From Deltaproteobacteria bacterium (lineage in GTDB: Bacteria; Desulfobacterota; Binatia; UBA9968): a DNA stretch of 28,660 nt. Numbering within the stretch: position 1 is the stretch's first letter; each line of letters starts with the position of its first letter. The translations under genes and the position numbers were made by a program. Under the pieces are notes generated by a model. That model was not told where the DNA came from. It ran no database searches and saw only the letters and a program-made list of their open reading frames with translations. Positions 22,608-28,660 of this stretch are shown piece by piece. Location of the stretch: positions 1 through 28,660 of the forward strand of contig JACPFE010000200.1 of assembly GCA_016183145.1 (NCBI GenBank), in the 5' to 3' direction.

Positions 22608-23506
22608 ACGGTCATATCGGCTTGATTCATTCGATTCTTCCAGCGACGGCGGATCTCCACATCATGGTTCCGGAGAGCCATCCCTCGGCGCGCAATTTGG
22701 GCTCGGAGCGTGTGGGCTCGGGCACCATCGTCGATCCAGACGGCTATATCCTGACGGTTCATTACGTCGCGGTGGGAGCCTCGTCCATCACTGTGACTCT
22801 CGCCGACGGCGAACAATATCCGGGCCAGGTGGCCGCCCTGGACCAGGAAACCGGTCTCGCTTTGATCAAGATCCCCGGCCGCGACTTACCGTTTCTTAAA
22901 CTCGCCGCCCCGGACTCGATCGCATTGGGCCAGCCGGTGGTGATGGTCGCCAGCAGCGGGGAGACCGGCCGGCGCGTTAGCGGCGGCTATGTGACCTCCA
23001 CCGACGGATACGACGGCCAATGGGAGTACATGATCGACAACACCATTCGCGTCACCGCCTTTAACCCGGGCTACGGCGGCGGCACGCTGGCGAACTTTCG
23101 CGGCGAATTGGCCGGCGTGGTTTCGCTGAATTTGAATGAGGTGGGAAAGTTCTCGCTGGCGATTCCGGTGGAATACTACCGTAAATACGAACAGGAGCTA
23201 AAACAGTTCGGGCAAGTGCGCAGCCGCCCGCGCCGCCCCTGGTTGGGATTTTATCCCCAGCCCTTCGCCGGCCATATCGTCATCGGCGGCGTGACGCCCG
23301 GAGGGCCCGCCGAAAGACATGGCTTCAAAGAAGGCGACATCATCCTTACCGTTGAGAAAACCCCGGTCCGTTCGCGCCCGGAGCTTTACCAAGAGATGTG
23401 GAAAAAGCGCCCCGGCGAGCGGATCTCGTTTAGAATCCTGCGCGACGAGCAGTCGCTGGATCTGGAAGTGATCGGCGGAGACCGCGCGGAGCGTTACCGT
23501 TCTTAG
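22604..23506 (+). CDS. HtrA-like pseudoprotease with PDZ domain, catalytic triad lost
   Basis: The 300-residue protein has a trypsin-like fold (about 1-200) and a PDZ domain (about 211-290: WLGFYPQP...GVTPGGPAERHGFKEGDIILTV). In active HtrA proteases the His lies in TN-x-H-VV, the Asp in D-LA-x-LKI and the Ser in GNSGGPL. Here these read TVHYVA (Tyr54), GLALIKI (Gly84) and GYGGGTL (Gly158). All three catalytic residues are gone while the surrounding fold is kept (GSGTIVDPDGYIL, ITVTLADG, NFRGELAGVVSLN). There is no signal peptide, so it is probably cytosolic. The GTG start has AAGGAG 7 nt upstream and overlaps the radical SAM stop. It may be a scaffold or peptide-binding partner (inference). 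Confidence 0.9.
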   Translation: MNGHIGLIHSILPATADLHIMVPESHPSARNLGSERVGSGTIVDPDGYILTVHYVAVGASSITVTLADGEQYPGQVAALDQETGLALIKIPGRDLPFLKLAAPDSIALGQPVVMVASSGETGRRVSGGYVTSTDGYDGQWEYMIDNTIRVTAFNPGYGGGTLANFRGELAGVVSLNLNEVGKFSLAIPVEYYRKYEQELKQFGQVRSRPRRPWLGFYPQPFAGHIVIGGVTPGGPAERHGFKEGDIILTVEKTPVRSRPELYQEMWKKRPGERISFRILRDEQSLDLEVIGGDRAERYRS

Positions 23507-23961
23507 TCGTCGCCGCCCGTTTTTTTGACCTTGCCCTTGCCGGTGACTTTGATCGCAATGGCCGGCGTATAAGCCTCCGGTTCGTAATTGATCAAAGCCG
23601 CGTCGCTTACCTGCAAATCCCTCAGCTTAACGTTACTGCCGCCCTTTTCGATCTTAGTCTTCTCGTCAACGCCGACGACTTCTTCGCGAATCTTGCCCTT
23701 GCGTTCTAACTGGAACGTAATGGTCCTCTGTCCGACGCTGCTGATCACCCCTTCCACCTCGACCGCCTTTATTTTTCTCGCCTTCACGGCTTCTGATTTC
23801 ACCGGTTGTTGAGCCACTGGCGGCGCTGCGGGGGCCGGCTTGGGTGGCGCCGCCGGCACGGCAGGCTTGGGCGGCTCTTGGACCGACGTGCAAGCGATGA
23901 CTGCGACCGCTAATATAAACGCGCTGATGGAGCCCATCAAATAGTTGGCTGATCCCTTCAT
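23503..23961 (-). CDS. Pro/Ala-rich lipoprotein with small C-terminal domain
   Basis: The 152-residue protein has a signal peptide ending in lipobox VIAC (Cys near residue 24). A Pro/Ala/Lys-rich linker of about 35 residues follows, then a compact domain of about 80 residues (VEVEGVISSVGQRTITFQLERKGK...DAALINYEPE). The C-terminal domain looks like a small beta-barrel of the kind seen in periplasmic OB-like proteins. I do not recognise a named family. The ATG chosen has AAGGAGGA 7 nt upstream. An open frame 22 codons longer lacks one. It converges on the pseudo-HtrA gene with a 4-bp overlap of the stops. Confidence 0.85.
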   Translation of the reverse strand: MKGSANYLMGSISAFILAVAVIACTSVQEPPKPAVPAAPPKPAPAAPPVAQQPVKSEAVKARKIKAVEVEGVISSVGQRTITFQLERKGKIREEVVGVDEKTKIEKGGSNVKLRDLQVSDAALINYEPEAYTPAIAIKVTGKGKVKKTGGDD

Positions 23962-24134
23962 CCTCTGTCCTCCTTCTGCTGCGGGAAAAATGCTAGCGTT
24001 GGACTCTTTCCAATAAGAATTCGCCATGCCTATGTGAAAACTTTAAACCACAGATCAGTTCGCCTTGTCAAGGCGGTCGGCGCAGTGGAATATCCGTTGA
24101 GTAAGCCTAAGAAAAAGCTTACAAGTAGGACCTC

Positions 24135-24572
24135 ATGAACCAACCAGCCGCGCGCCTCAAGAACGTCACATCCTACCGCGTCATCTACGGCGACACCGAC
24201 CAGATGGGCGTCGTCTACTACGCCAATTATCTCCGCTGGTTCGAAAAAGGCAGGGCCGAATGGCTCCGGCAAATCGGCCTGCCCTACGGCGAGATCGAGC
24301 AACAAGGATTCCACTTTCCCGTGGCCGAAGTCACTTGCCGTTACTTTCGTCCGTCGCGCTACGATGAGGTTGTAAAGATCGAAACCGAACTCGCCGAACT
24401 AGGCCGCGCGACGCTGACATTCAATTACCGAATCACGCGGGAAACGGACGATATTCTTTTGGCGACGGGTTCCACCAAGCACGCCTGCATCGACCACGCC
24501 GGCCGCGTGGCGCGAATACCCAAAACTCTACAGAACGCCATCGCCTTAGCACAAACGTGTTCTCCACATTGA
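24135..24572 (+). CDS. YbgC/FadM-type acyl-CoA thioesterase (hotdog fold)
   Basis: The 145-residue hotdog-fold enzyme hydrolyses acyl-CoA or acyl-ACP thioesters. The family signature YGDTDQMGVVYYANYLRWFEKGRAE contains the catalytic Asp (Asp20 or Asp22). Later, FPVAEVTCRYFRPSRYDEVVKIET and the strand TLTFNYRI match the fold. The stem GTAAGC/GCTTAC (24101-24122) lies in the leader. No tol-pal genes follow, although ybgC often heads that cluster, so its partner pathway is unclear here. Confidence 0.92.
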   Translation: MNQPAARLKNVTSYRVIYGDTDQMGVVYYANYLRWFEKGRAEWLRQIGLPYGEIEQQGFHFPVAEVTCRYFRPSRYDEVVKIETELAELGRATLTFNYRITRETDDILLATGSTKHACIDHAGRVARIPKTLQNAIALAQTCSPH

Positions 24573-24655
24573 AATCTTCGGAGAGGACAAATTCATCCTG
24601 TGGGAGCGAGTCACTTTCCTTGACACGACCGAAGCTTTCCTTTAGGAGATAAGCA

Positions 24656-25432
24656 GTGAAAGCGTCCTGGAAAAACATCGCCGAGCCGGTGGTTTTTTTC
24701 GTAGCGCTCCTGGTGCTGTGGGAAATCCTCGTCGAGATCATCAAGGTTCCGGCCTTCATCTTGCCGCCGCCACGGGATCTATGGGTCGCTTTCATCAAGA
24801 AGCTGCCGATTCTCGGCAACCACGCCTTAATCACGTTCATTGAAGCGTTCGGCGGGTTTGTCTTGTCACTGGTCCTGGGCGTCGGCTTCGCCATCGCCGT
24901 GGTCTACTCGCGCCATCTGCAGAATACGATTTATCCGCTCATCGTGATTCTCTACGCGATGCCGAAGAGCGCTTTCGCGCCGCTGATGGTCATCTGGGTC
25001 GGCTACGGGCTGTTCTCCAAGATCGCCATCGCATTTCTCGTCGCCTTTTTCCCCATCGTCGTGAATACAGTGGTGGGGCTGAAAGAAGTGGAGCCGGAGC
25101 TATTGGAGCTGGCGCGCATCAACCGCGGCTCGGATCTCGATGTATTTAAAAAGATCCGCCTGCCCAATTCCTTGCCCTATATGTTCGCCGGTATCAAAGT
25201 CGCCATCGTTCTTTCAGTCACCGGTGCCATCGTCGCCGAGTTCGTCGCCGCCAACCAAGGGCTGGGTTATCTCGTCCTGCAAGCCAATTACAGCTTGGAT
25301 ACGGCGTTTGCGTTGGTGATTCTTCTAACCCTAGCCGTGTTATCGCTGGGGCTTTTTTGGTTGGCGGAAATTCTACAGAGAAAGCTGGCGCCCTGGAGCG
25401 CGGCGGTGCGTGAAGTCGAGGGATCGTTCTAA
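24656..25432 (+). CDS. ABC transporter permease (SsuC/TauC/NitT type)
   Basis: The 258-residue inner-membrane permease has about six helices. The cytosolic EAA loop that docks the ATPase is clear: LLELARINRGSDLDVFKKIRLPNSLPYMFAGIK. The N-terminal PAFILPPPRDLW is typical of taurine/nitrate/sulfonate importers. The GTG start has TAGGAGA 6 nt upstream. Substrate cannot be inferred. The downstream binding-protein gene is separated by a hairpin repeat. Confidence 0.93.
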   Translation: MKASWKNIAEPVVFFVALLVLWEILVEIIKVPAFILPPPRDLWVAFIKKLPILGNHALITFIEAFGGFVLSLVLGVGFAIAVVYSRHLQNTIYPLIVILYAMPKSAFAPLMVIWVGYGLFSKIAIAFLVAFFPIVVNTVVGLKEVEPELLELARINRGSDLDVFKKIRLPNSLPYMFAGIKVAIVLSVTGAIVAEFVAANQGLGYLVLQANYSLDTAFALVILLTLAVLSLGLFWLAEILQRKLAPWSAAVREVEGSF

Positions 25433-25450
25433 ATTTTCCGGTCTTGCGGC

Positions 25451-25561
25451 TTTACTGTGAAGGAGTATTCACCACAGAGACGCAGAGTTCGCAGAGGGCT
25501 TGCTCAAAATAATACTCGGATTTGATTTCCTCTCAGCGTACTCAGCGCCTCCGCGGTGAAG
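25451..25561 (+). repeat. Dispersed inverted repeat, copy B (inside the ABC operon)
   Basis: It opens with TTACTGTGAAGGAGTATTCA and CACCACAGAGACGCAGAG, and closes with the complement of CACCGCGGAGGCGCTGAG. The two arms resemble each other, so the unit folds back on itself. It carries both arms of copy A in the opposite orientation. It lies in the 164-bp gap between permease and binding-protein genes. Confidence 0.85.
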
Positions 25562-25596
25562 TGTATTGACCTTAATTTTTTTGTCTGGAGGATGCC

Positions 25597-26610
25597 ATGA
25601 TGCTTGGTAGAAGACTGCGGCTTGAACTCGTCGGTGCGCTCGTTGTTTCGCTGATCGTGCTCGCCTGGAGCAGTGGCACGCGCGCAGCCGAAATGAAGCC
25701 GGCGAATATCCGCCTCGACTTCATCATCGGCGGCAAGCATGCGCCGTGGTTCGTGGCGCTGGAGAAAGGTTTCTACGCGAAACGCGGCTTGAACGTGACC
25801 ATCCAGGCGAGCACGGGCTCGGCGGACACGGTCAGGACGATTGGGGCGGGCGGCGCGGATTTCGGCTTCGCCGATATCGGCACGATGATCGTGGCCAAAT
25901 CCCGTGGCGCGCCGGTGCAAACCGCGGCCCAGTTCGGCTACGTTCCGGCCACCGTCATGTGGCGCGAAGATACGGACATAAAAAAGTTGAAGGACCTGGA
26001 AGGCAAGTCTTATGCGATCAGCCCCGGACAGGCCCAATGGTATTTGATGCCGGCCTATTGCCGCATCAACAAGATCAACTACAAAGCGATCAAGATCCAA
26101 GAAACCGCCGCGCCGCTTCAACCCGCAGCCCTGGTGGCGAAAAAGGCGGATTTTATCGTCATGTACCGGGGCTCGAACGACGAGGTGGCGGAGTTGGCGG
26201 CGGCGAAGCAGGGTATCAAGCTCAAGCGGATCTTCATGAAAGACACCGGCCTCGACATTTACGGCACCGGCTTGATCGTGAAGGACGACGACATAAAAAA
26301 GCGGCCGGAATTCGTCCGCGCCTACGTCGAAGCGACCTTGGAGGGCTTGCGCTATGCTCGCGATAATCAGGAAGAGTCGCTCAAGATTCTCCTCAAGCAT
26401 AAGCCCGAGCTCGAGCCGGTGCTCACCACGCTGCAGCTCAAAAACGCGCTGACGGAGGTGTTTTTGCCGCTAGAATCGGTGAACGTCGGCTTGGGCTATA
26501 TGAAGCCGGAGATCACGGAGAAGACCGTGAAAGTCGTTAACGAGTACTTCGACGTCGCGCGAAAGGTTTCGGCGAAGGAAGTCTTCACCAACCAGTTTAT
26601 CAAGCGCTAA
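25597..26610 (+). CDS. ABC transporter periplasmic substrate-binding protein (NMT1/SsuA-like)
   Basis: The 337-residue protein has a Sec signal peptide (Arg-rich start, hydrophobic core, likely cleavage after TRAA near residue 30). The NMT1/THI5-like fold is shown by LDFIIGGKHAPWFVALEKGFYAKRGLNV, GGADFGFADIGTM, and KLKDLEGKSYAISPGQ. Such proteins bind sulfonates, nitrate, pyrimidine precursors or aromatics, and the ligand cannot be read from sequence. GGAGGA precedes the two consecutive ATG codons. Confidence 0.93.
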   Translation: MMLGRRLRLELVGALVVSLIVLAWSSGTRAAEMKPANIRLDFIIGGKHAPWFVALEKGFYAKRGLNVTIQASTGSADTVRTIGAGGADFGFADIGTMIVAKSRGAPVQTAAQFGYVPATVMWREDTDIKKLKDLEGKSYAISPGQAQWYLMPAYCRINKINYKAIKIQETAAPLQPAALVAKKADFIVMYRGSNDEVAELAAAKQGIKLKRIFMKDTGLDIYGTGLIVKDDDIKKRPEFVRAYVEATLEGLRYARDNQEESLKILLKHKPELEPVLTTLQLKNALTEVFLPLESVNVGLGYMKPEITEKTVKVVNEYFDVARKVSAKEVFTNQFIKR

Positions 26611-26636
26611 GCGTTTAGGGATTCCAGAGTTACCCC

Positions 26637-27431
26637 GTGCCGCCGCTGATCAGCGTCGAAGAGGTCTCGCGAGTCTTTACCGGCGGCGCAAGAGCCGTGA
26701 CGGCGCTGGAAAGAGTCTCGTTCGAAATCCAAACAGGAAATTTCGTCTCGATCGTCGGCCCGAGCGGCTGCGGCAAGAGCACGTTATTGAAAATCATATC
26801 CGGACTCTTGCCGCCTTCATCGGGAAAGATTTCTGTCGGCGGCAAGCGGGTCGATCAACCCTTAGAGAACGTCGGCATGGTGTTCCAAGCGCCGGTCTTG
26901 CTCAAGTGGCGCTCGGTGCTGGGCAACGTTCTTTTGCCCGTCGAGTTCGGTAAGTTGGATGTTGCCGGTTACCTGGACAAGGCGCGCGCGCTGATCCAGC
27001 TCGTAGGATTGGCAGGTTTCGAAGAGATGTTTCCGCATGAACTGTCCGGCGGCATGCAGCAACGGGCTTCGCTCTGCCGCGCTTTGGTCACCGATCCGCA
27101 ACTGCTGCTCATGGATGAGCCCTTCGGCGCGCTCGATGCGATGACGCGGGACGAGTTGGACATCGAACTCTTGCGCATCTGGGAAGAGCGCAAAAAAACC
27201 GTCCTGTTCGTGACCCATAGCATTCAAGAAGCGGTGTTTCTTTCCGATGTGGTGTTCGTCATGTCGGCGCGGCCGGGCCGGTTGTTGGAAACCATCGTCA
27301 TCAACCTCCCACGCCCACGAACGGTGGAGATGATGAGCGCGGTGAAGTTCGGCGAATACACCCTCAAGATTCGAAGTCTACTTTCTACGGCCGGTGGCGG
27401 GCACGCGGCAGCGGCCGGCTCGACCATGTGA
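26637..27431 (+). CDS. ABC transporter ATP-binding protein (SsuB/TauB/NrtD type)
   Basis: The 264-residue cytosolic ATPase has Walker A GPSGCGKST (41-49), Q-loop Gln84, signature LSGGMQQR (136-143), Walker B LLLMDEP (156-162) with GALD, and switch His194. These complete an importer with the preceding permease and binding protein. The start is a GTG with weak ribosome site, 26 bp after the binding-protein gene. The unusual order permease, binding protein, ATPase is noted. Its end runs to about 80 bp before purM. Confidence 0.95.
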   Translation: MPPLISVEEVSRVFTGGARAVTALERVSFEIQTGNFVSIVGPSGCGKSTLLKIISGLLPPSSGKISVGGKRVDQPLENVGMVFQAPVLLKWRSVLGNVLLPVEFGKLDVAGYLDKARALIQLVGLAGFEEMFPHELSGGMQQRASLCRALVTDPQLLLMDEPFGALDAMTRDELDIELLRIWEERKKTVLFVTHSIQEAVFLSDVVFVMSARPGRLLETIVINLPRPRTVEMMSAVKFGEYTLKIRSLLSTAGGGHAAAAGSTM

Positions 27432-27510
27432 AATCGAGCGAACTCTAGGGTATGATGCCGTTGGTTCGAACTTTCGCTCGCCGAACAGGATCCCGGCAAA
27501 ACCGATCGAG

Positions 27511-28551
27511 ATGGCTGAAAAGCGAGGACTCACTTACGCCCGAGCCGGCGTCAGCATCGAAGCGGGCGACGAGCTGGTGCGCCGCATCGGTCCGATCGCG
27601 AAAGCCACCAAAGTTCCCGGCGTTTTGGCCGGTGTGGGCGGATTCAGCGCGCTTTTCGATTTAACTAGCCGCGGCTACCGCCAGCCGGTCTTGGTTTCGT
27701 CCACTGACGGCGTCGGCACCAAGCTCAAGATCGCCTTCATGACCGGCATCCATGACACCGTGGGCATCGATCTGGTGGCGATGGGCGTGAACGATATTCT
27801 CACGCAGGGGGCGGAGCCGCTGTTTTTTCTCGATTACTTCGTCTGCGGTAAGGTAAACGTCGCTACCGCCGAAGCCGTCGTTCGCGGCATCGCGGCGGGT
27901 TGCCGAGAGGGAAGCTGTGCCTTGATCGGCGGCGAAACCGCCGAGCACCCCGGCGATTTTCCCAAGGGCGAGTATGATCTGGCGGGATTCGTTGTCGGCG
28001 TTTTGGAGAAAAAGGAGATTATCGATCCTGCGGCGATCGTTCCAGGCGATGTTTTGATCGGGCTTCCCTCCAGCGGTCTTCACAGCAACGGCTACTCTTT
28101 GGCGCGCAAGGTTTTGCTGGAAGTGGGTCGGATGAAACTAAGCCGTCCTGTGCCCGAGCTTGGCTGTACGCTCGGTGAAGAACTGCTGAAGCCGACGCGC
28201 ATCTACGTGAAGATCGCGCGGGCGCTGTTCGGCAAACATCGCATCAAAGGCGCCGCCCATATCACCGGCGGCGGCATCGTCGGCAATCTGCCGCGGGTGC
28301 TGCCCAACGACAGGCGCGCGTGGATCGAGCGGGGCAGTTGGCCGGTGCCGCCGATATTCGATCTCGTTCAAAAGGTCGGCCACGTCGCGCAAGCGGAGAT
28401 GGACCGGACGTTCAATAACGGCTTGGGGATGATTCTGGTGGTAGGCAAAGAAACCGCTGACGGCGTGCTGAGCACGTTGAACAGAATGAACGAGAAGTGT
28501 TTTATCATCGGCGAAATCCGCCGGGGGACGCGCGGCGTGAGCTTTGTTTAG
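27511..28551 (+). CDS. purM: Phosphoribosylformylglycinamidine cyclo-ligase
   Basis: The 346-residue enzyme closes the imidazole ring to give aminoimidazole ribotide in purine synthesis. Family landmarks are LTYARAGVSIEAGDELV, VSSTDGVGTKLKIA, DLVAMGVNDILTQGAEPLFFLDYF, IGGETAEHPG, GLPSSGLHSNGYSLAR, HITGGGIVGNLPRVLP and TFNNGLGM. I chose the ATG that gives MAEKRGLTYA. A frame 39 codons longer overlaps the ATPase gene and is not family sequence. purN, a frequent neighbour, does not follow; a repeat and a new promoter do. Confidence 0.97.
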   Translation: MAEKRGLTYARAGVSIEAGDELVRRIGPIAKATKVPGVLAGVGGFSALFDLTSRGYRQPVLVSSTDGVGTKLKIAFMTGIHDTVGIDLVAMGVNDILTQGAEPLFFLDYFVCGKVNVATAEAVVRGIAAGCREGSCALIGGETAEHPGDFPKGEYDLAGFVVGVLEKKEIIDPAAIVPGDVLIGLPSSGLHSNGYSLARKVLLEVGRMKLSRPVPELGCTLGEELLKPTRIYVKIARALFGKHRIKGAAHITGGGIVGNLPRVLPNDRRAWIERGSWPVPPIFDLVQKVGHVAQAEMDRTFNNGLGMILVVGKETADGVLSTLNRMNEKCFIIGEIRRGTRGVSFV

Positions 28552-28565
28552 TTGGTTTTTCCGGC

Positions 28566-28603
28566 ATTACTGTGAAGGAGAATTCACCACAGAGACACAG
28601 GAC
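28566..28603 (+). repeat. Dispersed repeat, copy C (one arm only)
   Basis: TTACTGTGAAGGAGAATTCA followed by CACCACAGAGACACAG matches the first arm of copy B. The second arm is missing; A-rich sequence follows. Confidence 0.8.
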
Positions 28604-28628
28604 GTGAGAAAAAATCCCCAATTATTCC

Positions 28629-28657
28629 TTGACTAGTGATATCACTATGTGTATAAT
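28629..28657 (+). promoter_or_regulatory. Near-consensus sigma70 promoter with palindromic operator at right edge
   Basis: TTGACT and TATAAT are exactly 17 nt apart. The spacer region contains the perfect 14-bp palindrome TAGTGATATCACTA (28634-28647). A repressor dimer bound there would block RNA polymerase. The controlled gene lies beyond the window. Confidence 0.85.
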
Positions 28658-28660
28658 TCC

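Overview
The window looks like chromosome from an uncultivated, moderately GC-rich Gram-negative bacterium. Evidence for an outer membrane is LptE plus two proline/alanine-rich lipoproteins. The order DUF177-rpmF-plsX-fabD-fabG-acpP-rpiB-glyA-nrdR-ribD-ribE-ribBA-ribH-nusB-leuS-lptE resembles Geobacter-like 'deltaproteobacterial' clusters. That order, a taurine/nitrate-type ABC transporter and many hairpin-forming dispersed repeats suggest a Desulfobacterota/Binatota-like soil or sediment lineage. This placement is inference from gene order and style only.

Left edge (1-2640). A tRNA-Leu(UAA) gene on the minus strand is occupied on both sides. The tail of one tyrosine integrase enters from the left edge. 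On the right, a 2,223-bp element is bounded by perfect 42-bp direct repeats of the 5' half of the tRNA. It holds a frameshifted integrase with a ribbon-helix-helix-like N-terminus and three packed small genes of unknown function. It regenerates the 5' half of the tRNA, and a plausible replacement promoter for the tRNA overlaps the integrase stop codon.

2641-6585 (minus strand). hppA (a K+-independent-type membrane pyrophosphatase), tatC, a strong terminator hairpin and a small lipoprotein gene, followed by about 700 bp with no convincing gene.

6586-21140. rpsT lies on the plus strand with a clear promoter and converges on a long minus-strand housekeeping run. That run starts from a good sigma70 promoter near 21.1 kb and covers ribosomal protein L32, fatty-acid initiation, pentose-phosphate and one-carbon enzymes, the nucleotide-reductase regulator NrdR, the complete riboflavin gene set, NusB, LeuRS and LptE. 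fabH, fabF and holA, often found in such clusters, are absent. Two genes are altered in place. glyA has a 74-bp tandem duplication that replaces its C-terminus, and rpiB has gained about 50 codons from a dispersed repeat. RibBA keeps an intact GTP cyclohydrolase II domain but has lost most catalytic residues of the RibB domain.

21141-28660 (mostly plus strand). A candidate structured RNA of about 207 nt, a YhcC-type radical SAM gene translationally coupled to an HtrA-like pseudoprotease lacking the whole catalytic triad, a lipoprotein (minus), a YbgC-type thioesterase, a three-gene ABC importer (permease, binding protein, ATPase) and purM. At the right edge is a near-consensus promoter with a 14-bp palindrome in its spacer, driving a gene beyond the window.

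The strongest candidates for new biology are the tiny tRNA-borne element with its unusual polarity and integrase architecture, the radical SAM/pseudo-HtrA pair, the structured RNA upstream of it, and the half-dead RibBA.
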